Both the position numbers and the translations under genes were made by a program. Of a stretch of DNA of 64,000 nucleotides, positions 17,232-25,764 are shown one piece after another. How positions within the stretch are numbered: position 1 is the stretch's first letter; every line of letters starts with the position of its first letter. The notes beneath the pieces are model-generated. The model saw only the letters and a list, made by a program, of their open reading frames with translations. It was not told the DNA's origin and did not search any database. This DNA is from Nocardioides lijunqiniae (lineage in GTDB: Bacteria; Actinomycetota; Actinomycetes; Propionibacteriales; Nocardioidaceae), in assembly GCF_015024225.1 (NCBI RefSeq), contig NZ_JACJGM010000012.1, positions 62,001 to 126,000 of the forward strand, written 5' to 3'.

Positions 17232-18134
17232 GTGTCGTCCTGGGCCGAATCCCCGCCGGGCGTGCTCGAGCCCCCCGAGAGAGGACCCGAGTGGGCCTCG
17301 TTCGCGGCCACGCTGCCGCGCCTGCTGCGGGACCTGCTCGACGAGTGGGACCTGGTGCCGGACGGCCCGGCGACCCACGGCCGCGCCGCGCTGGTCCAGC
17401 CGGTCCGGACCGAGGGGGACCCGGCCGTGCTGAAGATCGCGTTCCCCGACGTGGCCGGGGAGCACGAGGCCCTCGCGCTGCAGCACTGGCACGGCGGGGG
17501 CGCGGTCGCCCTGCTGCGCGCCGACCCGCGGCGACGGGCCCTGCTGCTCGAGCGCCTCGGTCCGACGGACCTGAGCGACCACTGGGACCTGGAGGCCTGC
17601 GAGGTGGTGGCCGGCCTCTACACGCGGCTGCACCGGCCGGCGCCCCCGCAGCTGCGCACGCTCCCGTCGTACGTCGAGCGGTGGACGCCCCGCCTCGGGG
17701 CGCTGCCGCGCAGCGCCCCGGTCCCACGCCGCCTGGTCGAGCAGGCGGTGGCCCTGGGGCGCGACCTGGCCTCCGACCCGGCGAGCCGCGGGACGATGAT
17801 CCACGGCGACCTGCACTACGCGCACGTGCTGGCGGGGGAGCGGGAGCCGTGGCTGGCGATCGCCCCGAAGCCGCTCAGCGGCGACCCGCACTACGAGGTC
17901 GCACCGCTGCTCTGGCACCGCTTCGACGAGCTCGAGGGTGACGTCCGTGGGGGAGTGCGGCGCCGCTTCCACGCGACGATCGACGCCGCCGGCCTGGACG
18001 AGGACCGGGCCCGGGACTGGGTGGTCGTGCGCATGCTGCGGCTCGTCCTGCGCGAGCTCGAGGACCGCCCCGGCAGCCCGGACCGGGACCGGCTCACCAC
18101 CTGCCTGGCGATCGCCAAGGCCGTGCAGGACTGA
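17232..18134 (+). CDS. APH(6)-like phosphotransferase with altered active site
   Basis: About 300 residues of the streptomycin 6-phosphotransferase/hydroxyurea-kinase group (APH_6). The catalytic loop is MIHGDLHYAHVLAGE, so HGD is kept but the usual Asn three residues after the second His is His (codon 17823-17825). The next motif reads WLAIAPKPLSGDPHYEVAPLLW, with Ala (17862-17864) where the family has the metal-binding Asp of DPKP. With both metal ligands changed, activity is doubtful. The start is uncertain: GTG at 17178, 17232 and 17262 are all possible. It stands alone between the polysaccharide locus and the MOSC gene. Confidence 0.72.
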   Translation: MSSWAESPPGVLEPPERGPEWASFAATLPRLLRDLLDEWDLVPDGPATHGRAALVQPVRTEGDPAVLKIAFPDVAGEHEALALQHWHGGGAVALLRADPRRRALLLERLGPTDLSDHWDLEACEVVAGLYTRLHRPAPPQLRTLPSYVERWTPRLGALPRSAPVPRRLVEQAVALGRDLASDPASRGTMIHGDLHYAHVLAGEREPWLAIAPKPLSGDPHYEVAPLLWHRFDELEGDVRGGVRRRFHATIDAAGLDEDRARDWVVVRMLRLVLRELEDRPGSPDRDRLTTCLAIAKAVQD

Positions 18135-18221
18135 CCGCGCGGCGAGCGGCCGAGCAGAGAGCGACGAGCGGACTGCTCCTATCCGATGGCGGAGCGGTGA
18201 GGGAGGCAGCGACAATGGCGC

Positions 18222-18872
18222 ATGGCCGTTCTCCGATCCCTCAACGTCGGTCGCCCCCGTGAGGCCGCCTGGGCCGGCATCGGCCGGACCTCCATCGACA
18301 AGCAGCCCGTGACCGGCCCCGTCGAGATCGGCCCCTACGGACCGGCCGGCGACCAGGTGTCGGACACCCGCCACCACGGCGGTCTCGAGAAGGCCGTCTA
18401 CGCCTTCGCGCGCGAGGACCTCGACTACTGGGCCGAGCAGCTCGGCCAGGAGGTCCGCGACGGCCAGTTCGGGGAGAACCTCACGACCGTCGGCATCGAC
18501 GTCAACGAGGCCCAGATCGGGGAGCGGTGGCGGGTCGGCGACGCCGTCCTCGAGGTGACCACGGTCCGCAACCCGTGCAACGACTTCAAGATGTGGATGG
18601 GTCGCTCGGGCTACGACAACACCGCCTGGGTCAAGCGCTTCGCCGAGGTCAGCCGGCCCGGGCCCTACCTGCGGGTGGTCGTGCCCGGCGTCGCCCGCGC
18701 GGGCGACGACGTCACGGTCGTCCACGAGCCCGACCACGGCGTCACCGTGTCGACGATGTTCCGCGCGCTCTACCGCGACCCCACCCTGCTGCCCGAGCTC
18801 CTGCGCGTGGACTCCCTCAGCGAGCAGGCGCGCCGCAAGGCCGACGCCTACGTCGCCAACACGCGGCTGTGA
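18222..18872 (+). CDS. MOSC domain-containing protein (YiiM-like)
   Basis: 216 residues. The MOSC fold is related to the C-terminal domain of molybdenum-cofactor sulfurase and binds a sulfur or molybdenum-cofactor species. The family Cys lies in RNPCNDFKMWMGR, preceded by DTRHHGGLEKAVYAFAREDLDYW and FGENLTTVGIDV, typical of the YiiM type. It is soluble. GGGAGG is about 12 bases before the ATG at 18222. The stop overlaps the GTG of the MFS transporter gene, so the two are co-translated. YiiM-type proteins detoxify N-hydroxylated bases in other bacteria; that role is only inferred. Confidence 0.88.
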   Translation: MAVLRSLNVGRPREAAWAGIGRTSIDKQPVTGPVEIGPYGPAGDQVSDTRHHGGLEKAVYAFAREDLDYWAEQLGQEVRDGQFGENLTTVGIDVNEAQIGERWRVGDAVLEVTTVRNPCNDFKMWMGRSGYDNTAWVKRFAEVSRPGPYLRVVVPGVARAGDDVTVVHEPDHGVTVSTMFRALYRDPTLLPELLRVDSLSEQARRKADAYVANTRL

Positions 18873-20095
18873 GGCTGCTCCCCGAGGACCCGGCCGTCCG
18901 CAGCATGGCGGCGGCGACCCTGGTCAACACCACCGGCAACGGCATCTTCTTCACGCTCAGCGCGCTGTACTTCACCCGCATCGTCGGCTTCTCCGTCGTC
19001 GAGGTCGGGCTGGGCCTGAGCATCGCCGCCGGCGTCGCGCTGTTCGCCGGCATCCCCATCGGCCACCTCGCCGACCGCCGCGGCCCGCGCGAGGTCCAGG
19101 TGGCGCTGGTCCTGATGATCGCGGCGCTGGCGGCGCTCTACCTCCTGGTCACCGAGTGGTGGCAGTTCGTCGCGCTGGCGACGGTCATCGCGGTGCTCGA
19201 CCGCGGGTCCGGCGCCGTTCGGGCGGCGCTGATCGCCGGGCTCGTCCAAGGCTCCGACCGCGCGACGACGAAGGCCTACCTGCGCTCGGTCACCAACGTG
19301 GGCATGACGATCGGCGCCGGGATCGCGGCCATCGCCCTGCACTTCGACACGCGGGAGGCCTACCTCGCGGTGATGTACGTCGACGTGGCGACGTACGCCG
19401 TGACGGCGCTGCTCATGTCGATGGTGCCGCACGTGCCGCCGCGGCCGGCCGGCCAGGCGCTGCACATGCTGAGCGCGCTGCGCGACCTGCCGTTCGTCGC
19501 GGTGGTGCTCGTCAGCTCGGTGCTGACCATGCACTACTGGATCCTCGAGCTGGCGATCCCGCTCTGGGTGGTCAACGAGACCGAGGCGCCCCGCGCGGTG
19601 GTCGCCGTGCTGCTGGTCATCAACACCGTCGCGGTGGTGGTGGCCCAGGTGGCGGTCGCCAAGCGGGTGGTGACCCTCGACGCCGCCGTACGGGCCACGC
19701 TGCTCTCCGGGCTGCTCTTCTTCGGGGCGTGCGCGATCCTCGGCGTCAGCGGCGGCGTCCCCGTGACGCTGGCCGTCGTGCTGCTGGTCGTCGGCTCCCT
19801 GGTCCTGGTCGCCGGCGAGCTGTGCCAGGCGTCGGCGTCGTTCCTGCTCGGCTTCGAGCTGCCCCCGGAGGAGGCCATGGGCCAGTACCAGGGCGTCTGG
19901 GGGATGGGCTTCTCGATCAGCTCCTTCCTGGCGCCCACGGTGATGGCGCTGCTGCCGCTCGCGCTCGGCCTGACCGGCTGGCTGCTGCTCGGTGCGGTGC
20001 TGCTGGCGGCGGCCGTGGGCACCCGGCCGGCGGTGGCGTGGGCCGGCCGTGCGCAGGAATCCCGGCTCGCCGGTCAGTCGGCTACCCGCGGGTAG
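18869..20095 (+). CDS. MFS transporter
   Basis: 408 residues with about 12 membrane helices and the MFS loop motif between helices 2 and 3 (GHLADRRGPREVQ). Major-facilitator proteins move small molecules or drugs by proton coupling; the substrate is not evident. The GTG at 18869 overlaps the MOSC stop (GTGA), and the N-terminus VRLLPEDPAVRSMAAATL leads straight into helix 1. A later ATG at 18905 is possible. Operon with the MOSC gene suggests an export or detoxification function, as inference. Confidence 0.85.
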   Translation: MRLLPEDPAVRSMAAATLVNTTGNGIFFTLSALYFTRIVGFSVVEVGLGLSIAAGVALFAGIPIGHLADRRGPREVQVALVLMIAALAALYLLVTEWWQFVALATVIAVLDRGSGAVRAALIAGLVQGSDRATTKAYLRSVTNVGMTIGAGIAAIALHFDTREAYLAVMYVDVATYAVTALLMSMVPHVPPRPAGQALHMLSALRDLPFVAVVLVSSVLTMHYWILELAIPLWVVNETEAPRAVVAVLLVINTVAVVVAQVAVAKRVVTLDAAVRATLLSGLLFFGACAILGVSGGVPVTLAVVLLVVGSLVLVAGELCQASASFLLGFELPPEEAMGQYQGVWGMGFSISSFLAPTVMALLPLALGLTGWLLLGAVLLAAAVGTRPAVAWAGRAQESRLAGQSATRG

Positions 20096-20152
20096 CCGAA
20101 GTGATCTAGGTTACTCCGAAACACACCCGTCTCGGCTTCACCCAGGAGTGGC

Positions 20153-21985
20153 ATGCCCGTCAACCACGACACGACCTTCGTCGACAACCTTCCTCAGAAC
20201 GTGGCGGTGCAGTTCCTCGACCGGGTGGCCGCCTCGCCCGGGTCCGAGGCGTTCCGCTACCCCCGTGGCGAGGACTGGGAGTCCGTCACGTGGGAGCAGG
20301 CCGGGGTGCTCGTACGCCGCCTCGCCGCCGGACTCCTCTCGCTCGGCATCGAGCCGGAGCAGCGCATCGGGATCGTCTCCGGCACCCGCTACGAGTGGAT
20401 CCTGGCCGACCTGGCGGTCATGTGCGCCGCCGGCGCCACGACCACCGTCTACCCCACGACGAACGCCGAGGACACCGCCTACATCCTCGGCGACTCCGAG
20501 TCCCGCGTCGTGTTCGCCGAGGACGACGAGCAGCTCGCCAAGCTCCGCGAGCACAAGTCCGAGCTGCCGCACCTCACCAAGGTCGTGACGTTCGATGGCG
20601 CCGCCGACGGCGCCGGACCCGGCGACTGGGTCATCACCATGGACACGCTCGCCGAGCTCGGCGACGCCTACCTCGCCGAGCACCCCGACGTCATCGAGAC
20701 GACCGCGAAGAGCATCGCGCCCACCCAGCTGGCGACGCTGATCTACACCTCCGGCACCACCGGACGTCCCAAGGGCGTGCGCCTCAAGCACGAGTCCTGG
20801 GTCTACGAGGGCTCCGCGATCAAGGTCCAGCACATCCTCGACGAGAGTGACCTGCAGTTCCTGTGGCTGCCGATGTCGCACTCCTTCGGCAAGGTGCTGC
20901 TCTCGGCCCAGCTGGCCTGCGGCTTCGCCTCCGCCATCGACGGACGCGTGGAGAAGATCGTCGAGAACTGCGGCATCGTGAAGCCGACGTTCATGGGCGC
21001 GGCCCCGCGCATCTTCGAGAAGGCCTACGGCCGGATCCAGACGATGCAGGCGGCCGAGGGCGGAGCCAAGGAGAAGATCTTCCACAAGGCCTTCGAGGTC
21101 GGCCTCAAGGCCGACCGGCTCAAGCGCGAGGGCAAGTCCGTGCCGCTCCCGCTGAAGCTCCAGCACGGCCTCTTCGACAAGCTCGTCTTCAGCAAGGTGC
21201 GCGAGCGGTTCGGTGGCCGCGTGCGGTTCTTCATCTCCGGCTCGGCCGCCCTCAACCAGGAGATCGCCGAGTGGTTCAACGCCGCCGGCATCGTGATCCT
21301 CGAGGGCTACGGCATGACCGAGAACTCCGCCGGGGCGACGGTCAACCACCCCGAGGAGAACCGGATCGGCACGGTGGGTCGCGCGCTGCCCGGCAGCGAG
21401 GTCAAGATCGGCGAGGGCGACGAGGTGCTGCTGCGCGGCCCCCACGTCATGGACGGCTACCACAACCTCCCCGAGGAGACCGCCAAGACGCTCACCGACG
21501 ACGGCTGGCTGCGCACGGGCGACAAGGGCAGCCTGGACGCCGACGGCTTCCTGACCATCACCGGCCGCATCAAGGACCTCTTCAAGACCTCCGGCGGCAA
21601 GTACATCGCCCCGTCGGCGATCGAGTCGAAGTTCAAGGCGATCTGCCCCTACGTCAGCCAGTTCATGGTCTTCGGCAACGACCGCAACTACGTCGTCGCG
21701 CTGGTCACCCTCGACCCCGACGCGATGGAGGGCTGGGCCGCCGAGAACGGGATGGCCGGCAAGTCGTACTCCGAGATCGTGACCTCCGACAAGGCGCACG
21801 AGATGGTCGCCGGCTACGTCGAGGAGCTCAACGGGCGCCTCAACCGCTGGGAGACCATCAAGAAGTGGGAGATCCTCGACCACGACCTGACGATCGAGTC
21901 CGGCGAGCTCACGCCCTCGATGAAGGTCAAGCGCAACGTCGTGGAGGACAACAACAAGGAGCGCATCGCGTCGTTCTACAGCTGA
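20153..21985 (+). CDS. Long-chain fatty-acid--CoA ligase (AMP-forming)
   Basis: 610 residues, ANL superfamily, FadD15-like. It activates fatty acids with ATP and CoA in the cytoplasm, near the membrane. The P-loop motif LIYTSGTTGRPKGV is at about residue 196, followed by EGYGMTENSAGATVN (A5), TGDKGSLDADGFLTITGR (A7) and the C-terminal lid with a catalytic Lys near SMKVKRN. AGGAG lies 6 bases before the ATG. The 57-base leader contains a possible -10 (TAGGTT, near 20107). It is a single gene, closed by a strong hairpin at 22038-22065. Confidence 0.93.
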   Translation: MPVNHDTTFVDNLPQNVAVQFLDRVAASPGSEAFRYPRGEDWESVTWEQAGVLVRRLAAGLLSLGIEPEQRIGIVSGTRYEWILADLAVMCAAGATTTVYPTTNAEDTAYILGDSESRVVFAEDDEQLAKLREHKSELPHLTKVVTFDGAADGAGPGDWVITMDTLAELGDAYLAEHPDVIETTAKSIAPTQLATLIYTSGTTGRPKGVRLKHESWVYEGSAIKVQHILDESDLQFLWLPMSHSFGKVLLSAQLACGFASAIDGRVEKIVENCGIVKPTFMGAAPRIFEKAYGRIQTMQAAEGGAKEKIFHKAFEVGLKADRLKREGKSVPLPLKLQHGLFDKLVFSKVRERFGGRVRFFISGSAALNQEIAEWFNAAGIVILEGYGMTENSAGATVNHPEENRIGTVGRALPGSEVKIGEGDEVLLRGPHVMDGYHNLPEETAKTLTDDGWLRTGDKGSLDADGFLTITGRIKDLFKTSGGKYIAPSAIESKFKAICPYVSQFMVFGNDRNYVVALVTLDPDAMEGWAAENGMAGKSYSEIVTSDKAHEMVAGYVEELNGRLNRWETIKKWEILDHDLTIESGELTPSMKVKRNVVEDNNKERIASFYS

Positions 21986-22037
21986 CGGCCCCCTGACGCT
22001 CCTCGCTCGGGGGACGCACAGGTGGACCGGATCGAAT

Positions 22038-22065
22038 GGGTGCCGGCGGGAGACCGCCGGCACCC
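22038..22065 (+). terminator. Strong hairpin terminator after the acyl-CoA ligase gene
   Basis: GGGTGCCGGCGG and CCGCCGGCACCC form a perfect 12-bp stem around a GAGA tetraloop, 52 bases after the ligase stop. There is no T-tract, which is common for GC-rich actinobacterial terminators. Confidence 0.75.
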
Positions 22066-22153
22066 GTTCGCATCTCCGGAGGACCCCATGACCGCACCGT
22101 CGGGCTCGACGTCCCAGTCCGAACGGTGACGGGGCGGGTGGGAGGATGAGGAC

Positions 22154-23365
22154 GTGCCGTCCGTCCTCCCAGCCGGTGACCCGGTCCCGGCGGACGGGTC
22201 GCTGCCCGCCGCCGCCCTCGCCGGGCTGGGAGAGCGCCCCTTCGGCTTCTACGTGCACGTGCCGTTCTGCCGCGTGCGCTGCGGCTACTGCGACTTCAAC
22301 ACCTACACCGCCGACGAGCTGGGACCCGGCGCCTCCCGGGCGACGTACGCCGCCTCGGCGGTCGCGGAGGTCCGCCAGGCGCGCCGGGTGCTCGGCGAGG
22401 TGGACGCGCCCGTCGACACCGTGTTCGTCGGCGGCGGCACGCCGACGCTGCTGAGCCCCGGCGACCTCGGCGCCGTCCTGGGCGCCGTGCGCTCCGAGTT
22501 CGGCCTGTCCCCGGACGCCGAGGTCACGACGGAGGCCAACCCCGACAGCGTGACGCCGGACGACCTGGCCCAGCTGCGCGAGGAGGGCTTCACCCGGATC
22601 TCGTTCGGGATGCAGTCGGCCGTCCCGCACGTGCTGGCGGTGCTCGACCGCACCCACGACCCGGCCCGCGTCCCCGACGTGGTGCGCTGGGCGCGCGAGG
22701 CCGGCTTCGAGCAGGTCAGCCTGGACCTCATCTACGGGACGCCGGGGGAGTCGCAGGACGACTGGCGCCGCACCCTCGACGAGGCCCTGGCCTGCAGGCC
22801 GGACCACGTGTCGGCGTACTCGCTGATCGTGGAGGACGGCACCGCCCTCGCCCGTCGGGTGCGCCGCGGCGAGCTGCCGATGCCCGACGAGGACGACCTG
22901 GCCGACAAGTACGACCTGGCCGACGACCGCCTGACCGCGGCGGGACTGGGCTGGTACGAGGTCTCCAACTGGGCGCGGGACGACGCCGCCAGGTGCCGCC
23001 ACAACCTGGGCTACTGGACCGACGGTGACTGGTGGGGCGTGGGACCGGGCGCGCACTCCCACGTGGGCGGTGTGCGCTGGTGGAACGTCAAGCACCCCGC
23101 GGCGTACGCCGACCGGCTGGCCTCGGGCGCCAGCCCGGCGCACGCGCGCGAGGTCCTCGACCCCGAGAGCCGCCGCGTCGAGCGGGTGCTCCTCGAGCTG
23201 CGGCTGCGCGACGGCCTGGACCCGCGGGTGCTGGACGCGGCGGGCCTCGGGGCGGTGCCTCGGCTCGTCGACGACGGCCTCCTGGAGCCCGGCACGGAGC
23301 GGCTCGTCCTTACCCGCCGCGGTCGCCTCCTGGCGGACGCGGTCGTGCGCGACCTCCTCCCATAG
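22154..23365 (+). CDS. hemW: Radical SAM coproporphyrinogen III oxidase-like protein / heme chaperone HemW
   Basis: 403 residues. The [4Fe-4S] motif CRVRCGYCDF (CxxxCxxC) lies near residues 39-48, preceded by FGFYVHVPFC, and followed by VFVGGGTPTLL, EANPDS and RISFGMQSA. The C-terminal HemN_C-type domain ends at LVLTRRGRLLADAVVRDLLP. Members classed as HemW deliver heme to respiratory proteins, and lack the extra N-terminal residues of true HemN oxidases, as here. The GTG start follows a purine-rich GGGAGGATGAGG. In many actinobacteria hemW is close to lepA and hrcA, which also holds in this window. Confidence 0.92.
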   Translation: MPSVLPAGDPVPADGSLPAAALAGLGERPFGFYVHVPFCRVRCGYCDFNTYTADELGPGASRATYAASAVAEVRQARRVLGEVDAPVDTVFVGGGTPTLLSPGDLGAVLGAVRSEFGLSPDAEVTTEANPDSVTPDDLAQLREEGFTRISFGMQSAVPHVLAVLDRTHDPARVPDVVRWAREAGFEQVSLDLIYGTPGESQDDWRRTLDEALACRPDHVSAYSLIVEDGTALARRVRRGELPMPDEDDLADKYDLADDRLTAAGLGWYEVSNWARDDAARCRHNLGYWTDGDWWGVGPGAHSHVGGVRWWNVKHPAAYADRLASGASPAHAREVLDPESRRVERVLLELRLRDGLDPRVLDAAGLGAVPRLVDDGLLEPGTERLVLTRRGRLLADAVVRDLLP

Positions 23366-23374
23366 GGTGCTCGC

Positions 23375-23851
23375 ATGAGCCAGGGCCCCGAGAACCCGTA
23401 CGACCCGTACCAGCCGCAGGGCGGCCAGCCCGAGGGTGGCCAGCCCGGGGGACAGCCCGGGGGACAGCCCGGGGGACAGCCCTACGGCACGCCCCCGCCG
23501 GCCTACGGCCAGCCGCAGCAGCCGTACGGCCAGCCCGGTGGCTACGGCCACCCGCAGCCCTACCCCGGCTACCCCGGCGTCATGCCGATGGGCATGCCCG
23601 GCGCCCCCTACGGCGTGCACCCCGTGACGGGCATCCCGTACTCCGACAAGCAGAAGGTCATCGCCGGCCTGCTCCAGATCCTCGTGCCCTTCGGCATCGG
23701 CCGCTACTACGTCGGCGACAACGGCATCGGCACCGCCCAGCTCCTGGTCACGATCCTCACCTGTGGCGTCGGCGCGCTCTGGCCCGTCATCGACGGCATC
23801 CTCATGCTCGCGACCGACAGCAAGGACGCCAACGGCCTCATGCTCCGCTGA
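23375..23851 (+). CDS. TM2 domain-containing membrane protein
   Basis: 158 residues. The N-terminal 85 residues are Gly/Pro/Gln/Tyr-rich, including a perfect short tandem repeat encoding GGQP (three 12-base copies near 23445-23480). The TM2 domain occupies about residues 88-155: KQKVIAGLLQILVPFGIGRYYVGD, then the second helix with CGVGALWPVIDGILML. The family function is unknown; the domain has two helices joined by a short DRF-like turn. It starts 9 bases after hemW, so the two may be co-transcribed. Beyond its stop begins a large repeat region. Confidence 0.87.
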   Translation: MSQGPENPYDPYQPQGGQPEGGQPGGQPGGQPGGQPYGTPPPAYGQPQQPYGQPGGYGHPQPYPGYPGVMPMGMPGAPYGVHPVTGIPYSDKQKVIAGLLQILVPFGIGRYYVGDNGIGTAQLLVTILTCGVGALWPVIDGILMLATDSKDANGLMLR

Positions 23852-23861
23852 CCCGCCCCTC

Positions 23862-24254
23862 GGTGGTCGAGCGTCCGTCGAGACCCCAGTAAGCCGAACG
23901 CCAAGCGACCCTACGGTGGTTGAGGTGCGAGCGCAGCGAGCCTCGAAACCACCCAACGCATAGCAGCGGTGGTCGAGCAGTGAGGAGCGTCAGCGACGAG
24001 CGCCCGTCGAGACCCGGTGACCCGAGCGCCGACCTCCGGGCCGGTGGTTGAGGTGCGAGCGCAGCGAGCCTCGAAACCACGTCTCCGGTGGTCGAGCAGC
24101 GAGGAGCGCCAGCGACGAGCGGCCGTCGAGACCCGGTGACCCGAGCGCCGACCTTCGGTCCGGTGGTTGAGGTGCGAGCGCAGCGAGCCTCGAAACCACG
24201 TCTCCGGTGGTCGAGCAGCGAGGAGCGCCAGCGACGAGCGCCCGTCGAGACCCC
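23862..24254 (+). repeat. REP-like palindrome array, left arm
   Basis: Two short palindromic units alternate. Type a begins GGTGGTCGAGCAG and ends GTCGAGACCC (about 49 bases): 23862 (short form), 23968, 24087, 24206. Type b begins GGTGGTTGAGG and ends CCTCGAAACCAC (38-40 bases): 23915, 24043, 24162. From 23968 the a+b pair repeats with an exact period of 119 bases. No gene is supported; the open frames here are by-products of the repeats. Confidence 0.85.
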
Positions 24255-24286
24255 TGCACCTCTGACTGTCTCCTCGGGGCCGGACT

Positions 24287-24449
24287 GGGGTGCCGCGCGC
24301 ATAGCCGGTCGCGTCTCCGCGTCAAGGAGCTTCGCCCGCTTCGCGGCGCCCTTCGGGCGTCCTTGACCCGGAGCCTCTCTCGACCGGCTTGACGGCGCAC
24401 GGGGCGACACGGGCTTCGCCCGCGCCGCCCGCGCAAGGCGCGGCACCCC
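24287..24449. repeat. Dispersed structured element, copy A
   Basis: Nested inverted repeats: GGGGTGCCGCGC (24287-24298) with GCGCGGCACCCC (24438-24449); GCCGGTCG (24304-24311) with CGACCGGC (24381-24388); CTCCG plus GTCAAGGA (24315-24328) with TCCTTGAC plus CGGAG (24360-24373). The last stem encloses three small hairpins with no unpaired base between them (GC/GC, CCGC/GCGG and CGCCC/GGGCG arms, each with a TTC loop). A side hairpin with CGGGC/GCCCG arms is at 24410-24422. A second copy is at 38551-38718. It could be a structured RNA or a non-autonomous mobile element. Confidence 0.7.
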
Positions 24450-24495
24450 TCTGGTGGGGCTGGTGTGGCTGGTGGTGCGTCTACCGACACTCAGC

Positions 24496-24564
24496 GTCGG
24501 CAGTTGGTCACCGCATGAGGCCGGCCGAGCGTGGAGAGCCCGGCGTCAGGCGCGAACTGCCGAC
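24496..24564. repeat. 3' module of the structured element, copy A
   Basis: GTCGGCAGTT (24496-24505) and AACTGCCGAC (24555-24564) form a perfect 10-bp inverted repeat over 69 bases. The same pair with the same overall length occurs at 38778-38846. Here GGTCACC (24506-24512) can also pair with GGTGACC (24568-24574). A small hairpin CCGAC/GTCGG competes for the first arm. Confidence 0.6.
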
Positions 24565-24630
24565 ATAGGTGACCGATAGGCAGGGCCCGCGCTGTTAGCG
24601 GGCGGGCCAACCTCAGCCACGCATCGGCGG

Positions 24631-24852
24631 GGTGGTTTCGAGGCTCGCTGGCGCTCGCACCTCAACCACCGTGGGTCGCCGCTGGGCGTTCGGCTCATGG
24701 GGTCTCGACGGGCGCTCGTCGCTGGCGCTCCTCGCTGCTCGACCACCGGTGGTGTGGTTTCGAGGCTCGCTGGCGCTCGCACCTCAACCACCGTGAGTCG
24801 GCGCTCGGCTCACGGGCGCTCGTCGCTGGCGCTCCTCACTGCTCGACCACCG
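24631..24852 (-). repeat. REP-like palindrome array, right arm (inverted)
   Basis: The same two palindromes in opposite orientation to the left arm: type b at 24631-24670 and 24753-24792, type a at 24699-24747 and a shortened copy at 24812-24852. With the left arm this makes the whole 1-kb gap a large inverted arrangement centred on the structured element. No gene is seen. Confidence 0.8.
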
Positions 24853-24863
24853 GAGGTTGGTGC

Positions 24864-25712
24864 TCAGTCGGAGCCGGCGACGAAGTCGATGAGCTCCTCG
24901 ACGCGGCCGAGGAGCGCGGGCTCGAGGTCGTCGTAGGACTGCACGCGCGACAGGATGTGCTGCCAGGCGCGGGCGATGTCGGCCTGGTCGTCGGCGGGCC
25001 AGCCGAAGTGGCGGCAGACGCCCTTCTTCCACTCGACGTCGCGCGGGATGGTCGGCCAGGCAGCGACGCCGATGCGGTCGGGCTTGACGGCCTGCCAGAC
25101 GTCGACGAACGGGTGGCCCACGACGAGCACGTGCCTGCCGACGGGGGAGGCGGCGACGTCGGCGGCGATGCGGCTCTCCTTGGAGCCCGGCACCAGGTGG
25201 TCGACGAGCACGCCGACGCGGCGCTCCGGGCCGGGGCCGAAGTCGCGCAGGTGGGCGACGAGGTCGTCGACGCCCTGGAGGTACTCCACGACCACGCCCT
25301 CGATGCGCAGGTCGTCGCCCCAGACCTTCTCGACGAGCTCGGCGTCATGGCGGCCCTCGACGAAGATCCGGCTGGCCCGGGCGACGCGGGCGCGGGCGTT
25401 CGGTACGGCGACCGACCCGGACGCGGTGCGAGTGGGCGCGGCGGGCGCCGTGCGGCGCACGGGCGCGGTGAGGATGACCGGCTTGCCCTCGAGCAGGAAG
25501 CCCGGCCCGAGGGGGAAGGTACGGCGGCGGCCGCGGCGGTCCTCGAGGGTCAGCGTGTGCAGGTCGCGGTCGACGGCGACGATCTCGCCCACCCAGTCGG
25601 TTGTGACCTCCTCGACGACGCTCCCGAGGTCGGCCGGCGCCTCGACGGCGCGCCCGCGCTGGGGCTTGCGCCAGTCGCCGGACAGGACGTCGGTGCCGTA
25701 TCGGTCGCTCAC
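24864..25712 (-). CDS. DUF3097 family protein
   Basis: 282 residues, actinobacteria-restricted DUF3097. It begins MSDRYGTDVLSGDWRKPQRG, typical of the family. The middle holds a TOPRIM-like pattern (RIFVEGRHDAELVEKVWGDDLR and VGVLVDHLVPGSKE), which suggests nucleic-acid or phosphate chemistry, though function is unknown. The GTG at 25712 is used. The gene ends 12 bases from the inverted REP array, and nothing else is in its operon. Confidence 0.87.
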   Translation of the reverse strand: MSDRYGTDVLSGDWRKPQRGRAVEAPADLGSVVEEVTTDWVGEIVAVDRDLHTLTLEDRRGRRRTFPLGPGFLLEGKPVILTAPVRRTAPAAPTRTASGSVAVPNARARVARASRIFVEGRHDAELVEKVWGDDLRIEGVVVEYLQGVDDLVAHLRDFGPGPERRVGVLVDHLVPGSKESRIAADVAASPVGRHVLVVGHPFVDVWQAVKPDRIGVAAWPTIPRDVEWKKGVCRHFGWPADDQADIARAWQHILSRVQSYDDLEPALLGRVEELIDFVAGSD

Positions 25713-25764
25713 CCGACTGACGCTAGAGGCGGGAGAGGGCCTTCCGGGGTCTCCCGCGCCGGGG

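Noticed and set aside
23862..24254. CRISPR array
   Set aside because: The 119-base period is made of two palindromes and near-identical spacers, not short repeats with unique spacers, and no cas gene is present.
24287..24449. tRNA or tmRNA gene
   Set aside because: The cloverleaf-like apex lacks a T-arm GTTCGA pattern, a CCA-compatible acceptor and a seven-base anticodon loop.
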